From positions 674,354 to 738,353 of the forward strand of contig KB722742.1 of NCBI GenBank assembly GCA_000349905.1: a stretch of DNA of 64,000 bases, written 5' to 3'. The notes under the pieces are model-generated. The model saw nothing but the letters and a program-made list of their open reading frames with translations. It was not told where the DNA came from and made no database searches. This document shows, in pieces, positions 34,128-46,362 of this stretch. The translations under genes were made by a program, and so were the position numbers. Origin of the DNA: Volvariella volvacea V23. Taxonomy: Eukaryota > Basidiomycota > Agaricomycetes > Agaricales > Pluteaceae. Positions within the stretch are counted from its first letter, which is position 1, and each line of letters begins with the position of its first letter.

Positions 34128-36000
34128 CATCCGCCCCACCATCCCCCACTTCCTCCGCTGTCCCCAGGGTGCGTCTATCTCTTGTTTCTCTCCCCATTAC
34201 CTCTCCTGATCATGATCGTGTTCCATTCATTTACAGCCGTCCGACACAGCGGTACCTGATCAGGTCTCGGTATTGGATTTGGATATCGAGAGGACCTCAG
34301 TCTCTTCCAGTATAGCATCTCGGGATCCTTTCCAGCTGAAGACTGGCGTCGTTTCCGACGAGGATCTCGCTGTCCTGCGCAAAAGAAAGCGTGGAAAGCA
34401 ACTCGCGCACTATCAATCAAAGCAGAATGATGTTCGTTTTTCCCGTGCTCCACGCAATATGCTCCACTGATGATGAGCGCAGCTCATTTTATCATTGCTC
34501 AAGCCAATGGAAACACATACAGAGGAGGCAAAGGAGCTCGAGGCCGCTGCTCGGTTACCGGTCAGTATATTTTTTATGCCGTTTCGGTGTATCTAAACCA
34601 AACTCCAGGTAAAAATCGCAATCTGGGCAAGTCTCATCCTCAATTTTGCGCTTGCCGCACTGCAACGTAAGTTGGCGAGCTTCGTAGAAATTCAAGCTCA
34701 TTCATCGCTTCTGCAGTGTATGCCGCGATATCTTCGCTGTCCCTATCACTACTCGCCACGAGTTTTGATTCTATATTTGATCCCGGGAGCAACATCCTGC
34801 TTTTCTGGCTGCACCGGAAAGCAGCGAGGCTTAATGTCGACCGATGGCCCGTCGGTGGTTCCCGCCTCGAAACTATCGGTAACATTGTATATGGTGCGTG
34901 AAGGATTCCAAATCCCTGGTGCACAACCTCAATTTCCCGTATTCAGGATTCCTGTGAGAATAGTCCGGCTTTATTCAACGTAGTGGCTGGGAACTGATAT
35001 CATTCAAGCATGGCCACTGTCAATATTGTTGTCATCGTCGAGTCCGTCCGCGCTCTTATAGCAAAAGAAGACGATGAACTGCAAGAGTTTCATCTTCCAT
35101 CCATAATATCTGTAGCTGCAGCCTTTGGTTAGTCCCTTGCACGCATTCGCACTCAACTCCTAACACCTTTCGAAGCTGTCAAATTTTTGCTCTTCCTCTA
35201 TTGCTTTTCTATTCGGAAAAAATCCAGTCAAGTGCAAGTGCTATGGGAAGACCACAGAAACGATTTATTCGTTAATGCCTTTGGTGTGTGCCACGTTCTG
35301 CCTTTTACTTTGATACTAATCTATTTTTAGGTATCCTTATGTCGACCGGTGGAAGCAAGCTCCAGTGGTGTGAGTAGCGTCTAGCCAAGGGAAGCGATTC
35401 GCTAACATTTATATACAGGGCTTGATCCTATGGGTGCTATAATCGTACGCATGCCTCGACCATTGACAATCGCGCGTTCTAACTGACAGTTTTAGATTGG
35501 TCTTGGTATTACTATCTCGTGGACACGCACAATTTACCACCAATTTGAACTGCTCGCCGGAAAATCCGCCTCACACGAATTCCTACAGCTATTAATTTAC
35601 AAGGCTGCCACTTTCAGCGACGAAATTGAGAAGATCGACACGGTCAGAGCATACCATGTGAGCGCTTTCACAATAGTTGTTTGTTTCCTTACTAACTGCG
35701 TGATTGCTTCTAGAGCGGGCCTGTACGTATTTCAAGTGAATGTACCTACCTGCTTTCTCACGTATCTGCCAGGATTACTTTGTCGAAATTGACATTGTAA
35801 TGAATGCTGATACCCCATTATGGAGAGCGCACGACATAAGTCAGCAGCTCCAAGACAAAATCGAAGTCCTTCCTAACGTAGAGCGGGCCTTCGTTCACGT
35901 TGATCACGAAACTACGCATATGCCCGTATGTCCTCTTCTTAACCTACGGTCTACCTCCCTCTGACAACTCGGGTAGGAACACCGAAAAATGGCATCATAG
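34128..36000 (+). CDS. Cation diffusion facilitator (Mn/Fe-type CDF), 5' end in the gap
   Basis: CDF proteins export divalent metals by proton antiport. Exons after the gap: 34128-34168 (partial), 34237-34431, 34483-34560, 34609-34666, 34717-34893, 34947-34953, 35009-35127, 35176-35283, 35331-35369, 35419-35444, 35496-35657, 35714-35722, 35773-35925 and 35977-36000. From 34237 this gives 384 aa. The N-terminal part is cytosolic (LRKRKRGKQLAHYQSKQND). Membrane segments carry DSIFDPGSN, a DxxxD metal site typical of Mn/Fe-type CDFs, and VLWEDHRNDLFVN, the matching HxxxD site. The C-terminal cytosolic domain is complete (EIEKIDTVRAYHSGPDYFVEIDIVM...LPNVERAFVHVDHE). Exons of 7 nt (34947-34953) and 9 nt (35714-35722) are required for GFLMA and HSGPDYF. 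Metal choice is inferred from the motif only. Confidence 0.9.
34947..34953 (+). other. 7-nt coding microexon (GATTCCT) in the CDF gene
   Basis: Preceded by ATTCAG and followed by GTGAGA. With the flanking G (34893) and C (35009) it codes Gly-Phe-Leu, giving IVYGFLMATVNIV as expected for CDF proteins. Confidence 0.8.
35714..35722 (+). other. 9-nt coding microexon (Ser-Gly-Pro) in the CDF gene
   Basis: AGCGGGCCT lies between TTCTAG and GTACGT. It inserts SGP into RAYH-SGP-DYFVEI, a strongly conserved CDF sequence, so skipping it would damage the C-terminal domain while keeping the frame. Confidence 0.8.
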
Positions 36001-37272
36001 CCTGTGGTGTATTCCATCGCCGTCAATAAAAATGTAAGCTGCATAAGCCGCTTGGGAATATATAAGTTAACGCTGATGAGTTAGAACTCGCAATGCTTCG
36101 ACAAATGAATGACAAGACTCCGCATAACGGTCACTGCAATGCCCGCGCCCGCGGAAAGATACCAGAAAATTGTCATGCAATGTGTACAACTATAATGAAG
36201 AATGCGCACGGAGGTCGTGTGCAGTGGATAGATCTAACAAATTTACTAATACTGGTTTTGTGACGAGCTATTATAATGAACCCTCGGACTTTTTCCCCCT
36301 TTCATACTTATCTGGTGTGACGTCTATCTTGGCTTGCTATCGCAAGGTCGCGACAAATGTCGTCTTGTTACCATATGCTCGTTCCTTGTTCATCGTCTTG
36401 GGTGAAATCCGAAACCTCGGTAAAACTATCCCACTAGATCTTGGTTGATCTCGGACACTCAGGAGTTGGCTTGGCGCGTTAAGGGAAAATCTGCACTGAA
36501 TTTGGCCAGTCCGAGTCCGGGTCACCGTCACTGGCGATAATGAGCAATAATGGCATCCCATCTACAGGGTTGAGTGGAATAGGCCGCTTGGAGACCTCGA
36601 GAAGGGTAGCACCGGGAGAGTGGATGACGTCGACGTTGCTGTCGGTCTATCGGGTGGTTTGTATTACACGGTTGTCATTCCGCCGCGCACTGTTAGTGGG
36701 TCCGAGCTGAGTGCATGATTGTTGGAACATTCCTTGGATATCACTTGGGTATCAATTCGTGCATTGTTGTGGAAACAGGGGTTCGGGCCAGAACCATCAA
36801 CACAACCGGGGTCGTTATTACCCATCGCGTTCTCATGCCCTCACATGTATCTAAATGAAATAGAGACAAGACCCAGCTCCGAGGCGCTTATCAGATAAGA
36901 TGGGAACGAAGGTGATAATACCGGTTTTGCCGTGCCAGTGCGTTTATCTTGAGCTTGAGCTCTCGAGTTCATTCAATATTTCCATGGGTGTGATTGCTTT
37001 CGCCCTTGATTGATGACCTGAAAGGGATGATTTTTCGCAGCAGTTACGCAATATTCATACCGCGTGTTATTGGGTCAGACCAGAGACACTTGCAGAACGA
37101 ATGGTGTTGGTGGTATCGACGTAAAAATACCCCAACGTCCTTGTGCACGGTGTTCATATGTTACATATTTGGCATGTCTTTCCTATCAACGCGGATGTTC
37201 GTCACCTAGCGATTAGTCCATTCGAAGCGAATAGGCCAGTTATACGACCTAGGCGTGGCGGCGTAGCGATTT
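36001..37272. other. Longest gene-free stretch in the left half; nothing recognised
   Basis: About 1.3 kb between two convergent genes. It has only short frames without motifs, no terminal repeats and no tRNA-like fold that I could see. Possibly an unannotated UTR, a non-coding RNA or a decayed sequence. Confidence 0.35.
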
Positions 37273-38299
37273 TTAGTTCATCTTCAACCTAGACATTTCG
37301 TCGCCCAACCGATCTGTCTGCTGCCTCTCCCGCTCAGCATCCCGAGCCACCATGTCCGCTAGAGTCATCATATGTGACTGCCTCTGCCTTGGCTTGCCTG
37401 GTGCTGTCCCGCCACTCGACTCGCCCTGAGTGGGGTTTTGCTCTATCTGCGTATCACGAACAGCCTTCATCTTTCGATCTTTCAAGAATTGCACCTTGAT
37501 CTTTATTCACGGGATTCATATGACCAGTTTTGTGACTTCCGTTTAGTGGCCATAAATGTGGTTGGGTGTCATAGCTCACCTCGTGAATATGGGCTTGCTC
37601 CTCGGCTTTCTTCCATTTGGAAGCGACTTCCTCGCGTGAGGCCTTCTCATCCTCCCCATCAACATAATCTCTCAGGATCTGAGCACCCGTTATCAGGTCG
37701 TCCAGGTATTTGAGGTTGAATACGTAGTACTGATCATAGTTTTCAACCTGCAGTGTCTGCAGTCAATACAGAGTGCCGTTAGTACAGCTTTGACCCTCAC
37801 CTTTGGTTCAAACCCAAGCTAACAGCATTCACGAGGCAGTCGTCAGCCCAGTCAATTACCCAGCGATTCCACACACCTCAATTGCGTATTCCAGAGCGCC
37901 CTTGACCTCGACCAGGTTTCGTTTAATGATGTCATTAGCGCATCGAAACCTTCTGAACTTTGGGTTGTCGAGATCGCGGATTAAGTTCTCTGCAAGGGTA
38001 AGCAGGATCTAGAATGGAATGGGGTTGATCAACATCGGCCCATCATCGCACTCGACCGAACATACCTTGAGTGATGCCCTAGCTTGTCCTACAGAGTTGG
38101 GTCTCGTGATGCCAGGATTGATCAATCTCCTGAACTTTTGTTGTCTCTCGTAGTCCTTGAGTGATACTTCGAGCGCATTACTAGGCTGAGCGGGGAGGGG
38201 TTTTGCCAGCTTTGCACGCTTCTCAGCTGCTCTAAGTATGGATGCAGTGTTGACAGAAGACATTGGGGTAGATGTCGCCCGGGCTGACAGAGGGGCCAT
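37273..38299 (-). CDS. PUB-domain protein (predicted Cdc48/p97 binder), about 260 aa
   Basis: PUB domains bind the C-terminus of Cdc48/p97 in ubiquitin-dependent processes. Five exons in reverse order: 38066-38299, 37877-38008, 37801-37818, 37580-37747 (or to 37756) and 37273-37500. The PUB core is LTLAENLIRDLDNPKFRRFR, IIKRNLVEVKGALEYAIELGFEP and VENYDQYYVFN, residues about 75-150. The C-terminal part is a charged helix (VASKWKKAEEQAH, KDRKMKAVRDTQIEQ) and ends in a coiled-coil-like tail. No UBX, UBA or PNGase domain is visible. Exon 3 is just 18 nt. Two acceptors nine bases apart precede exon 4; the downstream one gives EPKVENYDQYY, closer to the family. Confidence 0.8.
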
Positions 38300-39043
38300 A
38301 CGCAGTCATGACAGGTTATTTAAGTGTGCATGTTGCAGGGTTGAGGATCAACGTAATGGATGCCACATCGAGGGATTGAATTAGGAAGCTGTTCTTCAAT
38401 AGCCTATCAGAAGCGATTAGAATTAGGGTCTATCAAAAGCAAGGCAAAGCTCGGCTCTGACTTGATTGACTGCGCGAAATTGGAGACTAGCACATGAAAT
38501 CATGATGCTCAGAATGTGTCTGCGCCGATCCAAGATCACAAGGGCTATGCATGCCATGGGCCTTCCATGTAGGCTGGACGATGTGAAATTAACGCCATCG
38601 TGTCACCAAAATGTATTTAGTGCATATATATATATAGGTGTTCGGTATTTGGCATAGTGAGTACAGTTGCACTCATACTTCAATCACAGTTTTGTGTCCG
38701 CATTCTCTAGTGGCACACATTAAATGGCACACATTATGTGTCCACTAATTAAACCGCTCTCGAGACACAACTTCACGTAGCCGGGTTCAATCGCTCTGGG
38801 TAATGCAAATAGGGGCGCCCGAGAAGATATGGTTTCCCCAGAGCTGAACAATACCTAGACTAAGGGGTTTATCAGAAATCGTTCACCGATCACACGCAGT
38901 AGGTGAGACTACTGACCTTTGGAATCAAGGTAAAATCGATTTTGTAACACCAACCAATTCCATATCCAATTGTGAGTTTTCCTCGCATGAGCCAAAGGCG
39001 CCAACCTGGAGAACCAACGTTGACCGCTAACCTAGGGATTTGA
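38300..39043. other. Intergenic region with a short TA run
   Basis: Divergent promoter between the PUB gene and the gene at 39044. A TATATATATATA run sits near 38625-38636 and TGGCACACATTA occurs twice near 38711-38736. No gene was recognised. Confidence 0.35.
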
Positions 39044-39642
39044 ATGATGCATCCTCGACTTGATATTGTGAACAGGTTACTGCAGCTCTGTGGGCTGTGG
39101 TCGGGTTTGACAGCAGGGGAACCACTAATGGTGAGTGTTTGCGTTCACGTCATATCTTCCCATTGAACCAACACTGTTGCGTCTGGTAGCCTCGAAGCAT
39201 CGCTGATGGCGTTAGCCATCCCAAACCCCAGTCCGTTCCTGCAACCCAGAATCAATCAACACTTCTATCAAGCCATTCTACTCACATTGGCACTGTCGTC
39301 ATTTGGGTGGTCGTGTTGCTCCTTGCGTTCGTTGTCCTCTTTGCTATGGTATACTTTCTTGGTTCTGTCGCCCGCAACTGGTTCCGCAAAGCCGTTGAAA
39401 GTGACGTGTCGTGTGCTGAGCACAAGTTCATAAGGCTCGACACTGCCGACTCGGAGGATCAATATGGACCACCCTCATTAAGCATGAGACCAGCAAGACC
39501 TCCTCAGCCAGTCCAATTGCGAGTCGTCGCCTCTCTTCCACCGCTGAACACCAAGTGCAGGAGACAAGGTGACGTGCGCGGCGGAACATCTCAAGGAGCT
39601 CGAGTGCTAGATCTCGGTGGACGTCGTTTTGCATCTGTATAA
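39044..39642 (+). CDS. Single-pass membrane protein, 179 aa, unrecognised
   Basis: Two exons, 39044-39130 and 39190-39642, joined at a GTGAGT donor and GGTAG acceptor in phase. The joined frame starts MMHPRLDIVNRLLQLCGLW, a weak signal-like N-terminus. A short Ser/Gln-rich stretch follows. Then comes one strong membrane segment (IGTVVIWVVVLLLAFVVLFAMVYFLG, about residues 59-84) that ends in a basic border (ARNWFRK). The cytosolic tail has an acidic patch (LDTADSEDQYGPPS) and is Arg/Pro-rich. This layout fits a small plasma-membrane sensor or adaptor, but no family is recognised. Confidence 0.55.
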
Positions 39643-40208
39643 TCCTGGAACAACGAATTACGTCTTTTTCCGATTGCAAACGCTATAGCTTAGATCCATC
39701 CAGTACGCCAACCGAGGCGGTGAGTGATTGCCTAAGCCAAGCTGGCTGCGAGTGTCAGCCACTGCTGACCTGATATGGCGGGCACGGCTAATGGGACGCG
39801 CATGATGTTACCGTAGAGCCCCTATACCGCCAAATGAGCAGAGAAGGATAAATGGGACTGAATCCTGCCACCTTTGCCTTCCTCCTTGACAGCATCCTAT
39901 ATCTGCCTGCGAGTCATCAACGCCGCACTCTTCCCCCTCGTTCCTCGTTTTGCTTTCGTTGTTTTCGCGTTTTCAGACCGGTCCATACCATCAATTTTGC
40001 GGCGCAATTAACACCGTGTGTTGCTGCTCCGTGGTGACTTGGAATAACTGTGTTGTTTGTGCCAAGCGGTAAATACACTTACTCACCCCCTGTCAATACC
40101 CCAATACAACGCCGCGTGGGCTCGATATCACACTCCGGTTGATCCCCTCCAACTCGTGCACGACGCGACACGGTCATCCACCTCCTTTGCATTATTTCTC
40201 CGGGTAAA
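39643..40208. other. Intergenic region, promoter of the GCKIII kinase gene
   Basis: Pyrimidine-rich towards the kinase start. No gene seen. Confidence 0.35.
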
Positions 40209-42478
40209 ATGGTGAGTTGATAGCGTCAGTACCACACCGTGTACACCAGCCGTCTTGATCTCCATATCAATCCTGATTAATATTCCATCCGTTCGCCATC
40301 AGGACGGGCACCATCAAGATCCTGAAGAGTTCTACGTCAAGCAAGACCGAATTGGTGAGTATCTTCTTGCGCGTCGTTCTCTGTACGCGTGCTCAGACAT
40401 CGATGTCGTGCAGGCAAGGGTTCGTTTGGTGAAGTCTATAAGGGGTGCGCAAATTCCACCACGGAATAGGAGTTTAGAGAATCTGAAGTTTAGTTCGGTG
40501 CAGTTACGATAAACGCAGCGGAAAGACTGTCGCCATCAAGATCATCGATCTCGAGAGCGCAGAAGACGAAATTGAGGATATCCAGCAGGAGATACAGATT
40601 CTATCGCAACTCGACTCTCCACACGTTACCAAGTTCGTCCCTTCTCTGCCCCACCTGCTATCAGTTGCGAATGTGACCATTTCCTTAGGTATCATGGATC
40701 ATACTTGAAGGGATCTCATCTATGGATAGTCATGGAGTGAGCATACATCTTATGCATCCCCAACAGACGTTCATCGCTTTTCAAGGTACTGTTCAGGCGG
40801 CTCGTGCTCCGACTTGGTACGATGGTATTGCACTACAGTTAATCCTGCTAACTTCAGGCACACTATGTAGATGAAGCCCGGTGTCTTCCGAGAGGAATAC
40901 ATAGCAATCATCATCCGAGAACTCCTTCATGGGTTAGCATACCTGCATTCAGAGGGGAAACTTCATCGAGACATCAAAGGTACCAATAATAACTATTTTA
41001 TTGCCTCGACACACTCACATATTGAGTCAAGCTGCAAACATCCTCCTATCTGCTGGTGGTGAGGTCAAGCTGGCTGACTTTGGTGTCTCCGGACAATTAT
41101 CTGGCACCCTGTCCGCAAAGAAGAATACCTTCGTTGGGACACCTTATTGGATGTCGCCAGAGGTCATCAAGCAGAGCGGGTATGATCATAAGGCCGACAT
41201 CTGGAGCCTGGGAATCACAGCGATAGAGCTGGCGAAAGGAGAGCCACCGTATGCAGAACTTCATCCAATGAAAGTACGTAACTTTGTCAAACTCGCTCGC
41301 AAATCCAAAGATTTATGCTTCGTAATTCAGGTGTTATTCTTGATTCCAAAGAACCCCCCGCCGACATTGGACGGCAATTTCTCCAAGCCATTCCGGGAAT
41401 TTGTTTCTTACTGTCTTCAACGGGACCCGCGAGACGTGCGTTTCGTCCAACGTTGATAATGAGATACCCACAGTTAATTTTTATTCTATAGCGTCCCTCA
41501 GCTCGAGAACTGTTGAAGCATAAATTCGTCAAGATGGCGAAGAAAACAAGCTACCTCACTGAGCTTATTGAGCGTCACGAAAGGTGGAGGGCTGAGGGTG
41601 GAGGCGAACGTCAAGAGGAAGAGGATCATGACACGGTGACTGATCTGTAAGTTACAAGCATTCCCCCCGAGAAAGGGTATTTGTACTAACTGCGAGTCAT
41701 AGTACCACAAATGGCGATCCTGAAGATCTTTGGGACTTTGGAACAGTTCGTCATGTTGGACGGCCAACTACTATTGGTCGCTCTACAGCACCTGGTCCAC
41801 CACTGACCTGGGAGAATAACGGCAGCACTCACTTAGATAGAACAACTGAGTCCCCATATGCCCACCATGGATCTAGTTCGAGTGGTTCAGGTAGTTCTTC
41901 GACATATGTGCCATCTGTGACAACCAGTAAAGGCGACCTACCTTCTGTGCCTAATTCTGCCTCCGGCAATCCCAGACACTACGAACCATCAACAATGCGA
42001 CACCTACCACAGGAAGCAGCACAAGCTCAGTATAGCAACTCGAATAAGAACCTTAACGGGCATAGAAGGCGAGAGCCATCGGATGAAGAGGATACTTATG
42101 AAGATCAATATGAAGATTATGCATCGCAGAAAGTAGAACAACTTCAGCTAGAAGACGATTTACCAGATACCACGATGTTAGATTCGGTTATACTTCCCGC
42201 CATAGCCTCGGTAAGTGAACCATAATTTAATGCGGATTTAGCTCATTATTTCATTTGACCTGCGTTCACGAATTTGACTCTTATGGATGCCAATTCCATT
42301 AACTTTTCTCTTCAAACTCGCATAGTTATTCCCTCGGGTATCGACACAAGAGGCTAGAGTTGCACTCAGCGCACTCCAACGTGCATTCACGGAGGCCGAG
42401 AGGATCATTCCAGGTGTCTCAGCGGAACTGGTAAGCGAAATCGTGGACTCCGTTGAGCACGTCGAGGACGATCGGTGA
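40209..42478 (+). CDS. Ste20-type serine/threonine kinase, GCKIII group (MST3/STK25/Kic1-like), 521 aa
   Basis: GCKIII kinases act in cell polarity, septation and STRIPAK/Hippo-type signalling. Twelve exons: 40209-40211, 40303-40354, 40414-40444, 40504-40632, 40689-40736, 40786-40816, 40871-40979, 41032-41273, 41331-41435, 41492-41646, 41703-42210 and 42326-42478. The first exon holds only the ATG. The protein begins [21 protein letters not shown]. Kinase motifs: glycine loop [41 protein letters not shown], the activation segment [15 protein letters not shown] and [13 protein letters not shown]. The kinase domain ends about residue 265. A Ser/Gly-rich linker and an acidic patch ([13 protein letters not shown]) follow. 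A helical C-terminus ([23 protein letters not shown]) is the likely dimerisation region. Confidence 0.92.
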
Positions 42479-42776
42479 TTCAAACCGTAGTCGCACTTTC
42501 CCGCTCAGCCAGTTATTTCATTATGTAGTTATACCATGTGCTGGACAATCCACAACCACCATTCTGCTTCTGTATTGCCTTATGGTGCTCTCCCATTACC
42601 CTCCACAAGTTACTACCGCTCGATATCCCTAATATTTGTATCTAAACCATCCCATCTCCTGCCCAGACAGACTTTGTATACCAGGAATAATCATAATCGT
42701 TGGAAGGTTGGAGGCCTTGTAGTATCAACTACCAGTAATCGCGGTGCGCAAGATAGCTGTGCCAAGTGAGCTAGCG

Positions 42777-45700
42777 TCAAGTATCCGCAGCGACGCGCTT
42801 CTTTTTACCGATCCCCTTCTTCTTTGGCCGAGTCACTTTTATAGGCTCTGGTGTGATCGTTCGGGGTACTTCGCCAGGAATTTCATAAGGAGGAAATGAA
42901 GACAGCGATATTGGCTTGGGGCTCGCAAGGGAGGGTGGTGACGGAGATACTGCAGGCGTGAGTTGAACTGCTCCCTCTGGCATTTCACCTTCCTTGTCGA
43001 TAATGAAAACTTTTGTTGGTTCTATTGGCTTCATCGAGGGTAGTCGGCTGTCATGGGCTAATTGAAGGTGATGTCATTAATAGGGGGTGAAGTCGGGTGG
43101 TAAGGAGACTTACTTTGCAATAGCGTCGGCATTCCCTCCAGCTTCACAACGGGTATAGCGTCAATGTCCTCGTTGGACGGCATTCGCGGGCGGTCATCCA
43201 TAATATAATATGGGTCATCCCGTAATTGTTCAAGCCTCTCAGCTTTCCGCTGGAAAACCTTGTCAATTACTCGCAATCTTTGGAGACAAATGCACCTACC
43301 CGTTCTCGCTCGGCCCTTTCCTCTGGGGTTTCTTCCTCGGCAGGTGTGAGCACTACGTGAGGCGAATCAATGATTTCGTGGTCATTCTCTTTGTCACGCT
43401 TCTTCTTCTTTCCTCTACTTAGTCCATTGATGTCCTTTTCCTTCGCTTTCTCCTTCCCTTTTTTGCTCTTCTTCGTCTTACCTTCACTAACCACAGGCGC
43501 AGGGTCCGGCTCTTTGGGGGGTGGGACAATCCAAGCGTCAAGATCTAAACCATCTGGTATTGGGACACTTGCTTGTGCGTTGAGGGCGACGGGGTTTAGG
43601 TCGTATGCGGAGAAAAGTGGTTGGATAAGGAACAAACTCTTCGGATAATATGGCTCAGTTGTAGGGATAGGATCGAAGGAGGATGACGGCCCTGCTGTGG
43701 GCTTAGGTTTAAAGGAGTTGATGTCGGCCTGAATAAATTTAAATAGTTGTAGAGTGTTGGCTGCCTATATAATTTTCAATAAATAACGGAATCGGAGAGT
43801 CGGAGAGCGATGAATTGTGCCCATACCCTCTCTTGAACCTCGATGTGGGGACTACCAGCCAATTCTCCAACACGGGTGACCACTAGATCTACGATGGTCT
43901 TTAAGGCTACGAGGTCATCATCGTCCCATTTCTCCGCTAGTTCAGCTGCTACGAAACCAAATATCTTGGTCGCAGCTTGGATATACATAGAAATTGTTTC
44001 CGGCTGAAGAGCGATGATTTCGTGCTGTAACAGATTGGGTAATAGCTCCTCTGGCTCCTCTAATTCCCTGTCGAAGACACAATTTAATACTGCAAGGGGA
44101 TGAAGCACATATTCATACCTGCAATATTCACCACAAATCCATGCAGCGGCCCAAAGTACCTCGGAACAACTCCCCTCCCCACTTGCATTACGGAGCAGCG
44201 TATCATCGCATAACAGGTTGTACATAAGCTTGACACCGTAAGGACGCGCTGCTCGTACTCGTGCCACCACATCCACTAACTGGTCACGAATCTTCCCGCC
44301 GACATCGACATTGGCAATATGTGCTAGGTCCACTAATACTGACAGATACCATTCGAAATTTACGACGTTTTCATAAGTCGACTGAGAACATATGGATAAT
44401 ATGCGCTGGGAAAGGACGAGACGATAGGCTGGGGACTGGCTAGGGGACATGGTAGGTCGAGGTGCGTTGGGTGTTACATTGTGTGCAAGAGATTGGGCAG
44501 CACTGGTGTGAGAAGCAGACGACGAGTCTGGTACGAGGTGTGATAATAACCGTTGGACGATGGATTGCAAGTTATCACGATTAACCTGATATTTAATTAA
44601 TAGGATGAGGAAATATTCGAAAAAAGACAATTGAAGCACAATACCATAGCTGACACCAAGTCAAGAGCACGCATTCGAATACTAATGTCTTGGTCATTTA
44701 CACTTGACAGTATCATATCCTGATACTCCGCCACAAGGTGTGGGTGTGATGGGACGATCTTTGTCATGGCCAACAGGGAAATGTATTTCACTGTTCCAGA
44801 TTAGTCCAACAGATTGACGAGCAATAATGCATGCGCACGATTTTGGTCTTCGTCTTGAAGGAATGCGGCTAGCTTAGATACACATGTCTTGGCTAAAGAG
44901 TCGCCAGAGGGCCCTTGCAGCATACCCCCAATGATGCAAGTATGTACACATTCATATAGAAGAGAAATAGCCGGTGTTGTGGATATCAGTTCTGTGATTG
45001 GTGGCTGTAATTTTTTGACAAGCCGTGGCTCGTGAGGTGAGAGGAACCCAAACTATAGGTTAAGTCGGAATAATGTTGCACTCTAAACGGCTAAATGTAC
45101 ACACGAGTTTGACCAACTTGATGATCATCCAATTATTCGATGACGTAGTTAGTAGGTGGAAGAGTTGAGGAGCCAAGGGTAGGTAATCTTTAGGGTTCTG
45201 GCGTCCAAGCTCGCATAATACATTAACAGTCGCAACAACGACGCCTATCAGTAGTTATTACGAAAGTGATAACTTTATGGTGTGCAGTGGACTCACTCGT
45301 GTCATGGTCCTCAAGTTTCTCGACCAAGCGAGGACGAGCAGCATGAATGGCTTCTGGATGCTTCACTAACGCCTTGTATAAAGCAACGATGGCTTTCTTC
45401 CGGATAAGGGGACGAGAGTGATTTAACATTCCAATGAGCTCGGGTGCAAGGTCGCGGGCAAGATCGGACGTCATGAAATGAGATACACCATTGACTGTAA
45501 TAGCAACATCTGCGGGTGGTGCACTGAGGTCCTGAAGATATGATCAAGCTGAATATAGCTCGAGGAGTGAAGAGTCCCGCCCACCTTCTTTAGCAAGTTT
45601 GTGGTGAGCATCAGAACGTCGGTCTCTTGGTTGAATGATTGCGCAGCAGCTAGATACCCAACGCTCTTCAAGTGCGTTCTTGGGGACGACATAACTTCGA

Positions 45701-45950
45701 CGACGTGAAACGATGCCCAGCTCATGTCATAGCCTAACATTTCCAGCTAAACAAATGTGAAGCATGTCACAAAGAGGGAAGGAAGAAAGCGTACATATGT
45801 GAGCTTCAAGACGGCACCTGCTTTGAGTTCCATGTCCTCGCCTCTGATTTCATTCCTGATTTCGTCAACGGCTTTAGCGATGAACTTGGCCTCATCCTTC
45901 TTGTTTGCGCGCAATCCCCTGATCAAGTCTTGGAGTGTTCTCTCCCACAT
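42777..45950 (-). CDS. AP-3 complex subunit delta (Apl5-like), 880 aa
   Basis: The delta adaptin is a large subunit of AP-3, which sorts cargo from Golgi or endosomes to the vacuole. Eleven exons in reverse order: 45795-45950, 45585-45746, 45297-45531, 45105-45244, 44839-45052, 44645-44790, 44119-44585, 43827-44067, 43300-43764, 43114-43249 and 42777-43057. The trunk is recognised by MWERTLQDLIRGLRANKKDEAKFI, GYDMSWASFHVVEVM, SVGYLAAAQSF, DVLMLTTNLLKKDLS, RKKAIVALYK and EVLWAAAWICGEY. The VPIPDGLDLDAWI hinge is followed by Lys/Glu-rich low complexity (KKSKKGKEKAKEKD) as in other delta subunits. There is no appended ear domain. The frame is open upstream to an ATG at 46082, with NPFLFAAG before MWER, so a longer N-terminus cannot be excluded. 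Confidence 0.92.
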
Positions 45951-46362
45951 ACCGGCAGCGAAAAGGAAGGGATTGAAGGTCTGAAATGACGGTGCCGATA
46001 TAGGGTGGTGGCAGAAGTAAGCGAACACCGGCCACAGTTGGTGTGACCAATAACGATCATCATCACAGGGGTCTATCGACATCTACCCGGCCTTGCATCA
46101 GCCACAGCCAGGGATTCGCAACAACACGTCTTCCCTGAGACCTCACAATCCCCTCACCGGAATTAACCCACAACACCAGGTGATTTTTTTCTTAGTATGG
46201 GTGCAAGACGCGTTCCGAATAACACTGCGTACCCCGAGTCCTAGCTCATCACCTCAAAAAATACTTCTGCGAAGTCTACGCAACGGCATTAAAGCCGTAA
46301 ACACCTTCAAACACCCTCCTCCCAGTCATCTGCGGCGGGCAGCTCAATTGCGACTACCTATC
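45951..46362. promoter_or_regulatory. Divergent intergenic region between AP-3 delta and RNase H1 genes
   Basis: It includes possible upstream coding sequence of AP-3 delta (46082 to 45951). The plus-strand frame of RNase H1 is open here but has no ATG. Confidence 0.35.

Noticed and set aside
37801..37818. tRNA T-arm-like sequence (GGTTCAAACCC)
   Set aside because: It is the reverse complement of the 18-nt exon coding LGFEPK in the PUB gene. No acceptor or anticodon stems surround it.
38771..38800. Second tRNA-like box (CCGGGTTCAATCGC)
   Set aside because: No matching stems or A box at the right distance.
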